Shown here one piece after another: positions 24,125 through 33,704 of a DNA stretch of 64,000 nt (position 1 is the stretch's first letter; every line of letters starts with the position of its first letter). Location of the stretch: positions 124,001-188,000 of the forward strand of contig NZ_JAABOP010000002.1 of the NCBI RefSeq assembly GCF_010671595.1, in the 5' to 3' direction. Made by a program: the position numbers and the translations under genes. The DNA is from Muriicola jejuensis (GTDB lineage: Bacteria > Bacteroidota > Bacteroidia > Flavobacteriales > Flavobacteriaceae). Below the pieces are notes generated by a model. That model did no database searches. It was not told where the DNA came from and worked only from the letters and a program-made list of their open reading frames with translations.

Positions 24125-25786
24125 TTATTGTACGGGTTCTTCCTGGTTGGCAGGTACTTCCAGAACAAAGGGTTCTGGCTGGGGGATCACCGGATTGAGG
24201 GTTTTGCCCGCAAATGCCGGATGTTCTTTTGGGTATAAAGTGGCTCTGAAAAGCCCAAAAATAAAGGGTCCTGTGGGTTGTGCAGGAGATCCGTCAGGCA
24301 GGGTGTAATCGAATTTGTAGGGTGTCCAGTACTCCCATACCTTCTTACCGTTCTCATCCACTTCTATAAGCCTGCCCTGCATACCCTGGGTGATAAATGT
24401 ATGCCCGTTCTTCAATCTATGAGCTCCCGAGATGAAGGCTGAATACATAGAATAAAGATCCGGGGCTTTATACGTCCAGTCGGGCTCATTAGGGCCAAAT
24501 GTCCCACCCTCACCGAGCTCGTAATTCCCATTATCATCAGAAGGAATCGCCCATTGAAATACAGCAGAATAATTCCCTACATCCCCTATGGCCACATCCA
24601 TTGCCGGGGTCATATTCCCTGCCAGGGAGGCCCACATATTGGGCAATTTATTATCGGGATGCGGGATATCGTTGTTGTAGACCATCAGGTTGCCTTCTCC
24701 GGGATATCCTTTAGGAATCCATTTGCTGTCGTGCTGGCCGAAGAGTTTTTGGTCTTCCTTCGAGCCTTTTCCGTAATTGGCCGGATTCCCCCATCGGTAA
24801 AGCAGTTCGCCTCCGTGTCCCCATCGCCCTCCTGAGCTTCCTTTGGCTTCCTTTGTGGTGGTACTGTGGTCGATCACGAGGATCTCCCCATAACCCGGGA
24901 CACTGATGACGATCTGATCCAGTTCCGGGTTGTAGGACACGGCATTGGTATGGGTCACGTCCGATCCCTGGTTATCTACGGTTGCATTGGAGGTCAGGAA
25001 GCCCATTTTCTTCATCTCTTCTATGCGTTCAGCGCTCATAGGTGAGCCGGCCTCTGCGCTGTGAGTATTGATGTTGAGTTTTCGGGGATGCTCTGCTACC
25101 TTTCCGTAATTCTTCTTATCCGGATACAACTCCTGTACGAGATGGTCGCGCATCCTCCATTCCCAGACGATCTTGCCTCCTTTGGGCCGTGTGGGTTCAA
25201 TTTCTATGATCTTGTCGAGCCAGATACCCGCATTGGGCACGTGTTCGGGATCCATACCAGCTTCTATGGCCTCTTCTTTGCTCAGGGCGTCATAGGAAAT
25301 CGCAAGGATATGCCCGTTGGGCATGATCTCCATATCGTGGTGGGTGAGGTAGGTTTCACTGAAATATTCGAAATCCCATACCAGGTTGCCATCCCAGTCG
25401 TATTCCCGTATCCTGCCGGATTGGCCGCCGGCCGCAAAGGTTGTAAAGTTCTCCTCCCTTTCCATCCGGATAAGGTGGCCGTTAGGCTGGAGGTAAGAGT
25501 TCATGGAATTGAGCTCTGATTCCCACGTGTGAACCACTTCTCCCTGTTTGTCTACCAAAAAAGTAAAGGTGCCGGTTGGGGGTTCGTAGAGGACATAGCC
25601 TTCTGTGTCCTCTTCCGAATCGTATATAAGGCCGCGTTCGGCCAGGGCTCCGGACATGCTCCGTACATCTTCCGGATTCCATTGCCGGACCTCCGTGGCA
25701 GCCACTTCGGCCTTTGGAGGAGTGTCTGTTTTACAAGAAAGTAAGGAAAGGAGCAGGAGGGAGCAAGCGAAAGAAATCGTTCTCAT
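24125..25786 (-). CDS. Aryl-sulfate sulfotransferase-like lipoprotein (AssT/arylsulfotransferase family)
   Basis: 553 residues from the ATG at 25786. The start MRTISFACSLLLLSLLSCKTD is a lipoprotein signal with Cys18. The rest is a six-bladed-propeller-like protein with repeated WExxL/VWDFEY strands and the family segments GHLIRMEREENF, HHDMEIMPNGHILAI (with adjacent histidines), THTNAVSYNPELDQIVIS and HRLKNGHTFITQG. Arylsulfotransferases move sulfate between phenolic compounds through a histidine intermediate without PAPS, outside the cytoplasm. The predicted anchor places it on a membrane facing the periplasm or outside. It is first in a minus-strand run with a cytoplasmic-type sulfotransferase and an MFS transporter. 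Confidence 0.82.
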   Translation of the reverse strand: MRTISFACSLLLLSLLSCKTDTPPKAEVAATEVRQWNPEDVRSMSGALAERGLIYDSEEDTEGYVLYEPPTGTFTFLVDKQGEVVHTWESELNSMNSYLQPNGHLIRMEREENFTTFAAGGQSGRIREYDWDGNLVWDFEYFSETYLTHHDMEIMPNGHILAISYDALSKEEAIEAGMDPEHVPNAGIWLDKIIEIEPTRPKGGKIVWEWRMRDHLVQELYPDKKNYGKVAEHPRKLNINTHSAEAGSPMSAERIEEMKKMGFLTSNATVDNQGSDVTHTNAVSYNPELDQIVISVPGYGEILVIDHSTTTKEAKGSSGGRWGHGGELLYRWGNPANYGKGSKEDQKLFGQHDSKWIPKGYPGEGNLMVYNNDIPHPDNKLPNMWASLAGNMTPAMDVAIGDVGNYSAVFQWAIPSDDNGNYELGEGGTFGPNEPDWTYKAPDLYSMYSAFISGAHRLKNGHTFITQGMQGRLIEVDENGKKVWEYWTPYKFDYTLPDGSPAQPTGPFIFGLFRATLYPKEHPAFAGKTLNPVIPQPEPFVLEVPANQEEPVQ

Positions 25787-25866
25787 GTTGGTTTTGGTTG
25801 GTCTGTAGGGAAAGATACGGTTTTTTCCTTGATCTTGACAAGAAATCACCGCGGAAAGGATGGTAA

Positions 25867-26550
25867 TCAGACCGCTTTTTGTACGACCTCAAATACCTTG
25901 GCCCCGTCGCATTTGAGGGTCTTGGAGGGATACTTCAGGATGAGGGCATAGTCGTGGGTGGCCATCAAAATAGTGCGCCCGGTCTTGTTGATTTCCTGGA
26001 GGACCTTCATCACTTCCACGCTGGTCTGGGGATCGAGGTTGCCGGTAGGTTCATCTGCCAGGATGAGTTCCGGATCGTTGAGCAGGGCGCGTGCGATGGC
26101 TACCCTTTGCTGTTCCCCTCCCGAGAGTTCGTGGGGGAATTTGAACCCCTTGGTCTTCATCCCGACCTTCTCCAGTACCTCCTCTATCCTGGCATTCATG
26201 AGGGCAGGGTCTTTCCAACCGGTTGCCTTCAGGACAAAAAGAAGGTTCTTCTGGATATTCCTGTCCGGGAGCAATTTGAAATCCTGGAATACCACCCCGA
26301 GTTTTCTTCTGAGGTACGGGATGTCCTTCTCCTCCAGTGTTTTCAGGTTAAACCCTACAACCCTTCCGTGTCCGTGTTTCAGGGGAAGGTCTGCATATAA
26401 GGTTTTCATAAAACTGCTCTTCCCGCTCCCGGTCTTGCCGATGAGATACACGAATTCACCTTTCGTCACTTCGAGATTGACGTCCTTGAGGACCAGGTTC
26501 TCCTTCTGGTAAACAGCTACTTCCTTAAGGCTTAAAACGGGTTCTTCCAT
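25867..26550 (-). CDS. ftsE: Cell-division ATP-binding protein FtsE
   Basis: 227-residue ABC ATPase. Walker A is GKTGSGKSS (38-46), the signature is LSGGEQQRV (142-150) and Walker B is LILADEP (162-168) followed by the D-loop TGNLD and the switch histidine in MATHDY. The short length and FQDFKLLPDRNI are typical of FtsE, which with FtsX links the divisome to peptidoglycan hydrolases. ftsX is not adjacent, as is common in this phylum. A TACTTTTA box lies 18 bases before the ATG. Confidence 0.9.
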   Translation of the reverse strand: MEEPVLSLKEVAVYQKENLVLKDVNLEVTKGEFVYLIGKTGSGKSSFMKTLYADLPLKHGHGRVVGFNLKTLEEKDIPYLRRKLGVVFQDFKLLPDRNIQKNLLFVLKATGWKDPALMNARIEEVLEKVGMKTKGFKFPHELSGGEQQRVAIARALLNDPELILADEPTGNLDPQTSVEVMKVLQEINKTGRTILMATHDYALILKYPSKTLKCDGAKVFEVVQKAV

Positions 26551-26567
26551 CTTACTTTTTGTTGATA

Positions 26568-26575
26568 TAAAAGTA
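26568..26575 (-). promoter_or_regulatory. Possible variant -7 box (TACTTTTA) for ftsE
   Basis: TTACTTTTAT on the minus strand, 17 bases before the ATG, the same spacing as in front of the OmpA-like gene. Confidence 0.4.
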
Positions 26576-26700
26576 ATAAGTTCTGCAGGATTAAAAGGGA
26601 GGACGTCCTAAAAAACTTTTTCTTTGATTCTATTATACTGCCGGTTGATATTTGCCGTTACTAAGTCAAATACGGTAATTCTCAAGAGCTCTAGAACACT

Positions 26701-29700
26701 ATGCGAATGATAAAGACTGCCATAACCCTGGTGGCCCTCGGACTGCTGCTCATCAGCCACGCCCAGGAATCAGGGATCTACACGGATGAAGACCGGATGT
26801 TCCGGGAGGCTCTGGAATTGTACAATAATCGCCAATATCAGTCGGCCCAGACCCTGTTCGAAAAGATAGGTTCCCAGACCCAAAACGAAAGCACCGCAGC
26901 CAACAGTGCCTATTATGCGGCCAATGCGGCCGTGCGCCTGAATCAGGTGGGTGCAGACCGGCTTATGGAGGAATTTGTGGAGAACTACCCCACCTCTACC
27001 AAGAGGGATGCAGCCTTCCTGGATGTTGCGGACTATTATTTTGAGAATGGGAAATATCCCTATGCGCTGAAATGGTATCAGAAGGTGGAGCCTGGTACAG
27101 TCCCTTACAAGGACCGGGATCGTTATCATTTTAATATGGGGTATTCCCTCTATGCGGCCAAGAAGCCCGAAGAAGCCAAGGCCTATTTCAACAAGGTCTC
27201 CAATTCGGCCAAATACGGGGCCCAGGCGAAATATTACCTCGGGTTTATCGCCTATCAGCAGGATGATTACGAAGGGGCGAGCCAGCGATTCGACCAGATC
27301 ACCGACCAGAATCTCCTGGACGAAAAACTCTCGTATTTTCAGGCCGACCTGAATTTCAAACTCGGGAATTTCGAAGAAGCCATTGCTCTTGCCAAAAAAC
27401 AACTCCCCGTTTCAGACAGACAGGAAGTTTCCGAGTTGCACAAGATCATAGGCGAGAGTTATTTCAACCTCAAACAATACGCAGAGGCCATTCCCCACCT
27501 GGAAGCCTACCGAGGAAAACAGGGTAAGTGGAACAATACGGATTTCTACCAGCTCGGATATTGCTATTATCAGCAGAAAGACTACGCCAATGCCATCCTA
27601 CAGTTCAATAAGATCATAGGGGGGAAGGATCCGGTAGCCCAAAATGCCTATTACCACCTGGCTGAGTGTTACCTCGAGCTAGACAAGAAACAGGAGGCCC
27701 TGAACGCCTTCAGGAATGCCTCCCAGATGGATTTTTCAACTGAGATTCAAAAGGACGCCCTGCTCAACTACGCAAGGCTGAGCTACGAGATCGGGAATGC
27801 CTATGAACCGGTTACCGATGTACTGATGGCCTACCTGGAAAAGTATCCCAAAGACGAGCACAGGACGGAGGTCCAGGATCTCCTAGTGGATTCCTACCTG
27901 ACCTCGAGGAATTTCAAGGGAGCGCTGGAATTACTGGAAGAAAACAGGAATTTCGCCAATAAGTCGACCTACCAGAAAGTCGCCTTTTTCAGGGGCATGG
28001 AACTTTTTACGGAAGGGGATTACGCAGAGACCGTTGAGGTGCTGGATCGGGCTGTAAAGAGCGATGCGGATGCCGTGTTTACAGCCAGATCGAGATACTG
28101 GAAAGGGGAAGCCGAGTACCTGCTCAACCGCTTTGACCAGGCCCTGTTGGATTTCATACGTTTCCAGCAGAGCCCGGTAGCTTCCGGTACCGTGGAGTTC
28201 AGGGAGCTGGATTACAACCTGGCCTATACCTATTTTAAACTCAGGGACTATAATTCTGCCATTCCGTATTTCCGGAACTTCGAGAACAAGAATTCAGGAG
28301 ACCTTAAGGGACAGGATGCGGTGGTACGCCTGGGAGATTGCTACTTTGTGACCAGGGAATACGACCCAGCGGTAAAGGCCTATTCCCGCTATATCTCCGC
28401 CAATGGGTCGGAGAAGGATTACGCGGCTTTTCAAAGGGCTATCAGCTATGGATTTATGGGCAGGAACGAGACCAAGATCACCGAACTGAAAGACTTCAAA
28501 TCCCGTTATCCCTCATCCACCCTGAATGACGACGTCCTTTTTGAACTGGGGAACACCTACGTAAGGGAAAACAAGGAACAGGAAGGCCTGAGGGCTTACG
28601 CTGAGCTGGTTGACACTTACAACGGCAGCAAACTGGTTCCCGAGGCACTCCTGAGGCAGGGCCTGGTCCATTACAACGCCAACAGGAATGAAGAGGCCCT
28701 GTCTCAATTCAGGGCGGTGGTGAGCAAGTACCCAAGGTCGGAGGAAGCGGTACAGGCCGTGAACACGGCAAAACTGGTGTATATGGACATGGGGCGCGTG
28801 AACGAATACGCAGCCTGGGTCAGGAACCTGGATTTTGTGGAAGTGTCTGATGCAGATCTGGACAATGCCACTTATGAATCTGCAGAACAGCAAAACCTGG
28901 AGAACCGCAAGGAGGCTGCTATCCGTGGGTTTGAGAACTATATCAGGGATTTTCCATCCGGCAGGCACATCGCAGATGCGCACTTCAAGCTTGCCCAGCT
29001 TTATTTTGGTGAGGGGAAAATGGACGAGGCCCTGCCGCATTACCGCTATGTCGCAGACCGCGGGGGCAACGAATACAAGGAACAGGCGCTGACGAGGACC
29101 TGTGAATTGCTTCTGGCTAAGGGAGATAACGCCAAGGCCATGGAATACCTTCTCCGCCTCGAAAGTTCGGCCGACATCCCCCAAAACCGAACCTATGCCC
29201 AGCAAAACCTGATGAGGTTGTACTACGGACAGCAGGAATACCAGAAGACACTGGCCTATGCAGACAAGGTCCTGGCTACCGTTGGGATAGACGACAGGAT
29301 CCGGAGTGATGCACAGGTAATGATCGCCAGGTCGGCCATGAGGACGGGAGACGAATCCAGGGCCGAAGAGGCTTATGGCCGGGTGTTAAAGATCGCTACC
29401 GGGATCATTGCTGCCGAAGCCCTGTATCACGATGCCTATTTCAAACAGAAACGCGGGGCACTTGAGGAGAGCAATACGGCCGTTCAAAAACTCGCCAGGG
29501 AATATTCAATCTACAAGGAATGGGGAGGAAAGGGACTCATCTTGATGGCCCAGAATTTTTATGCGTTGGGGGATGCCTTCCAGGCGACCTACATCCTGGA
29601 AAGTGTGATTGGCAATTTCTCCCAGTATCCCGAAATCCAGTCAAGAGCCAAAGAAGAACTGGGGAAGATCAAGGCCAGGGAGGCCGAAAAGAACGCTTCC

Positions 29701-29721
29701 GTAAACCCCAACGAGAATTAA
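26701..29721 (+). CDS. Large exported tetratricopeptide-repeat protein
   Basis: 1006 residues: a signal peptide (1-21, ending LISHAQ) and then TPR or TPR-like helical repeats along the whole length, for example ALELYNNRQYQSAQTLFEKI, YFENGKYPYALKWYQKVEPG and YYQQKDYANAILQFNKII. There is no other domain. TPR arrays are protein-binding scaffolds, and export suggests a periplasmic role. It is followed after 17 bases by an outer-membrane barrel gene, and this two-gene arrangement recurs in flavobacteria, so the proteins probably function together at the outer membrane. A GATATTTG at 26647-26654 is a weak -7 candidate. Confidence 0.82.
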   Translation: MRMIKTAITLVALGLLLISHAQESGIYTDEDRMFREALELYNNRQYQSAQTLFEKIGSQTQNESTAANSAYYAANAAVRLNQVGADRLMEEFVENYPTSTKRDAAFLDVADYYFENGKYPYALKWYQKVEPGTVPYKDRDRYHFNMGYSLYAAKKPEEAKAYFNKVSNSAKYGAQAKYYLGFIAYQQDDYEGASQRFDQITDQNLLDEKLSYFQADLNFKLGNFEEAIALAKKQLPVSDRQEVSELHKIIGESYFNLKQYAEAIPHLEAYRGKQGKWNNTDFYQLGYCYYQQKDYANAILQFNKIIGGKDPVAQNAYYHLAECYLELDKKQEALNAFRNASQMDFSTEIQKDALLNYARLSYEIGNAYEPVTDVLMAYLEKYPKDEHRTEVQDLLVDSYLTSRNFKGALELLEENRNFANKSTYQKVAFFRGMELFTEGDYAETVEVLDRAVKSDADAVFTARSRYWKGEAEYLLNRFDQALLDFIRFQQSPVASGTVEFRELDYNLAYTYFKLRDYNSAIPYFRNFENKNSGDLKGQDAVVRLGDCYFVTREYDPAVKAYSRYISANGSEKDYAAFQRAISYGFMGRNETKITELKDFKSRYPSSTLNDDVLFELGNTYVRENKEQEGLRAYAELVDTYNGSKLVPEALLRQGLVHYNANRNEEALSQFRAVVSKYPRSEEAVQAVNTAKLVYMDMGRVNEYAAWVRNLDFVEVSDADLDNATYESAEQQNLENRKEAAIRGFENYIRDFPSGRHIADAHFKLAQLYFGEGKMDEALPHYRYVADRGGNEYKEQALTRTCELLLAKGDNAKAMEYLLRLESSADIPQNRTYAQQNLMRLYYGQQEYQKTLAYADKVLATVGIDDRIRSDAQVMIARSAMRTGDESRAEEAYGRVLKIATGIIAAEALYHDAYFKQKRGALEESNTAVQKLAREYSIYKEWGGKGLILMAQNFYALGDAFQATYILESVIGNFSQYPEIQSRAKEELGKIKAREAEKNASVNPNEN

Positions 29722-29738
29722 ATTAACGCAAGTGTATT

Positions 29739-31487
29739 ATGGCCAGAAAGATTTTATTCGCCTTCAGTATAGTTTTCAGCGCAATTTTAGGGGTTTCCGC
29801 CCAGGAAAGGGACCTGGGAACTGAAACGGTGACGGTAGTCAAATCGTATACCCCTACCATTTCAGATGCCTTTAAGATCAGGTCAGTACCCGTGATGAGC
29901 GATTCCATCATTCTCACAAAAAAGAAGATACAGTACAGCATATTCTCCGTCCCGGTGGCTTCCACCTTCGTACCGGCCAAGGGAAAAGCGGCCACAGTCC
30001 AGAAATCGGCCCCGGAAAAACTGTACAACTCTTCCCTTTCCTTTGGGCTGGGTAATTTTAACAATGCCCTCCTGGATTTCTACACCAGTCGTGACTTTGA
30101 TAGGGGAAATCAAAGAGTGGATGTAGGTCTCAACCATTTCTCCTCTCGGGGAGATCTGGATTTCACTCCTTTGGATACGGATTTCTACAATACGGCCCTG
30201 AACCTCAGTTATTCCAATAAGGGCCGTGATGGCAGCTGGGGACTTTTTGGAGGTGGCAGCCATCGCCTTTACAACTGGTATGGGATACCCGAGGGGGTCT
30301 TTGACGAGGCGACCATTGCAGGGATAGACGAACAACAGCAATACTACAGCGCGGAACTGGGTGCCCGCTTCGAACAGAGCGAATCTGTCCTGGGAAGTGG
30401 TGAATTCAAGGTAAAGCGATTCTGGGATGAGGTCTCCTCGGCAGAGAACAGGGCCTATCTCACCACCAACCTTGAATTCCCTTTGAGTCAGGATTCCTTC
30501 TCCCTCGGGATTCTGGTGGACTATGTGGGGGGAGAGTTTGCCAATGCCGATGTCAACAATACGGCGAATACCGCGGGGATCAATTATTCTCTGTTCCAGG
30601 CGGGGATCAGCCCCAGTATCCTCATCGAACAGGACCAGCTCAGCCTCAGGCTGGGAGCCCAGCTCGTTTACGGAATGGATGTGGAGAACAGTGACAGCAA
30701 CTTCTATATCTACCCACAGGTATCGGCAACCTATGAACTGCTGGAAGATCTTGTCATCATCTATGGAAGTGTAAAAGGGGAATTGAGGCAGAACTCCTAT
30801 GCGGATTTCTCCGAGGAGAATCCCTTTGTATCCCCAACCCTGACTGTACAACCCACAGACCGGCAATACGATGCGCGCATCGGCTTCAAAGGACAGCTCT
30901 TACCAAATCTGAGTTATGATGTCAGGGGTTCTTACAGCGCAGAAAACCGAAAGCCCCTCTTTAAACTCAACCCACAGAACGATTTCAGGGATGATGATAA
31001 AGGGTATACCTATGGGAATTCCTTCGAATTATTTTACGACGATGTAAAGACCCTGAGTGTTTTCGGGGAACTCAACCTGGATATCAGCCGGAATTTTTCC
31101 CTGGGTGTCAACGCCTCCGTGCGGGATTACGATACAGAGACCGACAACCCTGCCTGGAACCTCCCCAATGTGGAAGGGTCCCTTTTTATGGATGTGCAGA
31201 TCGATGAACGTTGGTACGCCGGAGCCTCCCTTTTCTACGTGGGCGAACGGGAGGACCTCTTTTCGGTGGCGGCGCCTAATACACCACCTTCGGATTTTAC
31301 TTCGACCATCCTGACGCTCGACAGTTATTTTGACGCGAATGTCCACCTGGGGTACCGCTTTAGCGATCAGCTATCGGTGTATGCACGGGCAAGTAACCTG
31401 GCGAACAACGATTACCAGCGGTGGGCGAATTTCAGGGTCCAAAGCTTCCAGGTCCTGGCAGGTCTTACCTATAAATTTGATTTTTAA
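29739..31487 (+). CDS. TonB-receptor-like outer-membrane barrel protein without plug
   Basis: 582 residues with a signal peptide (1-21, ending VSAQ) and many short beta-strands ending in an aromatic residue; the last strand is LTYKFDF. Databases label such proteins TonB-dependent receptors, and the barrel region does resemble one, but the plug domain is missing: after the signal only about 70 residues (ETVTVVKSYTPTISDAFKIR) precede the first strands, and there is no clear TonB box. It is probably a structural barrel or channel rather than a pump. Co-transcription with the TPR gene upstream (17-base gap) suggests a complex. Confidence 0.75.
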   Translation: MARKILFAFSIVFSAILGVSAQERDLGTETVTVVKSYTPTISDAFKIRSVPVMSDSIILTKKKIQYSIFSVPVASTFVPAKGKAATVQKSAPEKLYNSSLSFGLGNFNNALLDFYTSRDFDRGNQRVDVGLNHFSSRGDLDFTPLDTDFYNTALNLSYSNKGRDGSWGLFGGGSHRLYNWYGIPEGVFDEATIAGIDEQQQYYSAELGARFEQSESVLGSGEFKVKRFWDEVSSAENRAYLTTNLEFPLSQDSFSLGILVDYVGGEFANADVNNTANTAGINYSLFQAGISPSILIEQDQLSLRLGAQLVYGMDVENSDSNFYIYPQVSATYELLEDLVIIYGSVKGELRQNSYADFSEENPFVSPTLTVQPTDRQYDARIGFKGQLLPNLSYDVRGSYSAENRKPLFKLNPQNDFRDDDKGYTYGNSFELFYDDVKTLSVFGELNLDISRNFSLGVNASVRDYDTETDNPAWNLPNVEGSLFMDVQIDERWYAGASLFYVGEREDLFSVAAPNTPPSDFTSTILTLDSYFDANVHLGYRFSDQLSVYARASNLANNDYQRWANFRVQSFQVLAGLTYKFDF

Positions 31488-31607
31488 GGAGTACATGGCG
31501 TAAGCCTTCTTCGCGCTTTCAGACACCAATTAAGGCTGACAGAGGCCCTTTGGTCGACTTTTAGGCGACGCACGGGGGTATTCGAGGTCCGGAAAGGATA
31601 CAATCCT

Positions 31608-31615
31608 TACTTTTA
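31608..31615 (+). promoter_or_regulatory. Possible variant -7 box (TACTTTTA) for OmpA-like gene
   Basis: TTACTTTTAT, 18 bases before the ATG at 31634, the same motif and spacing as upstream of ftsE. Confidence 0.4.
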
Positions 31616-31633
31616 TGGGAAGAAAACCCAGGG

Positions 31634-32734
31634 ATGAAAGGGCTGTTTTCACTTATTTGTTTCCTCCTGATCGGGACCGGAGTGGCTTTTGGGCAGAACC
31701 TGGTGCTCAACCCCAGTTTCGAGGAACACAGGGCATGCCCTGAAAAACTGGGCAACTTTAACACGGACCTCGTGAGCTGGACTACACCTACCCTTGGTTC
31801 TACGGATTATTTTCACGGATGCAGCGATGCTATGGGTACCCCTGAGAACTTCAACGGAACCCAGCTTGCAGATTTTGGACAGGGGTATGCCGGATTCTAC
31901 CTCTACGCTCCGAATGACTACCGGGAATACATGCAGGCTACGTTGTCATCGCCCCTGGTGGAGGGAGTCACCTATGAGCTGAGTTTCTTTGTGAGCCTGG
32001 CCGAGCGGTCGGATTTTGCCATCAACGCCTTTGGGGTCGTCTTTTCCAATGAACCCCTGCAGTTTGAGATCCAGAAAGACCTTTCCAAACACCATCTCTA
32101 TTCGGACCCCAATAACCCCTTCAGCTACGTGGAGATAGGGTACTCACACTTTGCCAACGACAAGAAAGAATGGATGCTGGTCACCACCTCTTACACGGCC
32201 AGTGGAGGGGAAAGGTACATGACCCTTGGGAATTTTAAGAACAACGCGCGCACGCGTAAATTTCTCATCAAGAAGGATGCAAAACAGGGGGCCTATTACT
32301 ATGTGGACATGGTTTCGTTGATGCCTCCCGATAATGGGAAAACCGGAGTTATTGCCGGGCGGACGGCTGGCGAAAGTACCCCAAGCCTGAACACTCCCCA
32401 CCTCTTCCAGCACGTATTGTTCGATTTCGACGAATACCACCTCCTGGATTCTGCCAGGGAATACCTGAAGGAGACCTTTGATTTCCTGATGGCAGACCCG
32501 ACTCTGCATATTGTCATTCACGGGCATACGGATGGGATTGGGCTGCCGGAATACAATATGAAACTGTCAGGGAACCGGTGTAAGGCTGTGGTCGACTATT
32601 TTACGGGCCTGGGACTGCCTGAGGCCCGCATCTCCTGGAAGGGCCATGGAGGCAGCCTTCCCGTTGCGGATAACGCAACTCCCGAGGGCAGGCAACAGAA
32701 CAGGAGGGTGGAATTCATCCTCACCAGGATGTAA
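31634..32734 (+). CDS. OmpA-family peptidoglycan-binding protein with N-terminal beta-sandwich
   Basis: 366 residues. A signal peptide (1-20, ending VAFGQ) is followed by a domain of about 210 residues that begins NLVLNPSFEEHRACPEKLG, a pattern of carbohydrate-binding-like jelly-roll domains in Bacteroidota. The C-terminal 110 residues are an OmpA domain: VIHGHTDGIGLPEYNMKLSGNR (with the Asp and Arg that bind diaminopimelate) and GRQQNRRVEFIL. The protein therefore links a surface or periplasmic binding module to peptidoglycan. It ends 9 bases before the convergent NIPSNAP gene stop. Confidence 0.82.
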   Translation: MKGLFSLICFLLIGTGVAFGQNLVLNPSFEEHRACPEKLGNFNTDLVSWTTPTLGSTDYFHGCSDAMGTPENFNGTQLADFGQGYAGFYLYAPNDYREYMQATLSSPLVEGVTYELSFFVSLAERSDFAINAFGVVFSNEPLQFEIQKDLSKHHLYSDPNNPFSYVEIGYSHFANDKKEWMLVTTSYTASGGERYMTLGNFKNNARTRKFLIKKDAKQGAYYYVDMVSLMPPDNGKTGVIAGRTAGESTPSLNTPHLFQHVLFDFDEYHLLDSAREYLKETFDFLMADPTLHIVIHGHTDGIGLPEYNMKLSGNRCKAVVDYFTGLGLPEARISWKGHGGSLPVADNATPEGRQQNRRVEFILTRM

Positions 32735-32743
32735 AAACCATGT

Positions 32744-33544
32744 TTAGTAGTCTGAGTAGGATGTCGGGTAAAGCAGCAAAATATCTGCCTTATTCACATT
32801 ATTGGCATAATAAGGATTGTTCCACAATTCATTCCATTTTGAAGTGTCAAAAAAGACTTTCCATAATGAGTCTCTGGATGCCATATCTTTGAACGTGGTC
32901 ATGTACATGAGGTTAGGCATCCTGGATCCTGCTATAACTTCCCCGTAGAATACAGCATGGAACCCGACATCTTCAAAAAGTGTGACCTCACCCCCTTCAT
33001 TGAACATTTCCACTTTATTCTGGAAGAGAGCTTCTGTTGGGGACTCATAGCTCCGGAGTTCATATACCCTTTTGTCTCTTTCTCCGGTAACGGAGGAAGG
33101 ACGCAGGTAGGGCATTTCCTTAAACGGTTTCATGATTATGACCTCCAGCCTCTCATAGGGCGGTGCATCATAAGGAGCATTAATGAATGACTGTCCATCT
33201 TTCTGCAGGACAGAGTCTTTTGAAAGAGCTTCCCCTAATTCGCCGAATCCTTTGAGGCCCTTGAATGCGTATAGCAAATAGACCTTTTGGGTGCTGTCCT
33301 GTTCCGAGGGGATATTTTTAAAAACCCCTATATCCTTTAGGCCATTTCTTTTCATAGCGGGGATCAGGGCGTGTTCGAGATAGGAATCCAATTGCCCTTC
33401 CTGTTCCGCATCGGTGAGGTGGTAGACCCTCAATTCAAATAAACTCTGATGTGAGGCATCCTCCTTCTTGGATGGGCTGCATTGTATTAAAATCGTTGAG
33501 GAAGCAAGGAGAAGGAACCCGATCAGGATATGTGTTTTTTTCAT
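32744..33544 (-). CDS. NIPSNAP-family lipoprotein
   Basis: 266 residues. The N-terminal MKKTHILIGFLLLASSTILIQC is a signal sequence; Cys22 may be lipidated although IQC is not an ideal lipobox. Two ferredoxin-like NIPSNAP domains follow, at about 37-135 (FELRVYHLTD, HALIPAMKRNG) and 160-265 (RVYELRSYESPTE, WNELWNNPYYANN). NIPSNAP proteins have unknown biochemical function. The duplication is normal for the bacterial family. Confidence 0.82.
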   Translation of the reverse strand: MKKTHILIGFLLLASSTILIQCSPSKKEDASHQSLFELRVYHLTDAEQEGQLDSYLEHALIPAMKRNGLKDIGVFKNIPSEQDSTQKVYLLYAFKGLKGFGELGEALSKDSVLQKDGQSFINAPYDAPPYERLEVIIMKPFKEMPYLRPSSVTGERDKRVYELRSYESPTEALFQNKVEMFNEGGEVTLFEDVGFHAVFYGEVIAGSRMPNLMYMTTFKDMASRDSLWKVFFDTSKWNELWNNPYYANNVNKADILLLYPTSYSDY

Positions 33545-33704
33545 GGGAGTTAAGGTGGATGATTCTCAAACATACTCGATTTTCTGTCTATTTCCTATGC
33601 ACAGCCTATTTCTTGCCTTTTTCCGGGGAGTCTAAAGGATATTCTTGAGACGAAACAAGGGTAATTATCGCAGAATGACGACCTTTACGAAAATTAAGGA
33701 ATCC

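Noticed and set aside
24100-24168. 23-residue N-terminal extension of the sulfotransferase
   Set aside because: It overlaps the 3' end of the AssT-like gene and precedes the conserved MSIKIIGAGFPRTGT start.
29739-31487. Regular TonB-dependent receptor
   Set aside because: No plug domain or TonB box could be found; I describe it as a barrel only.
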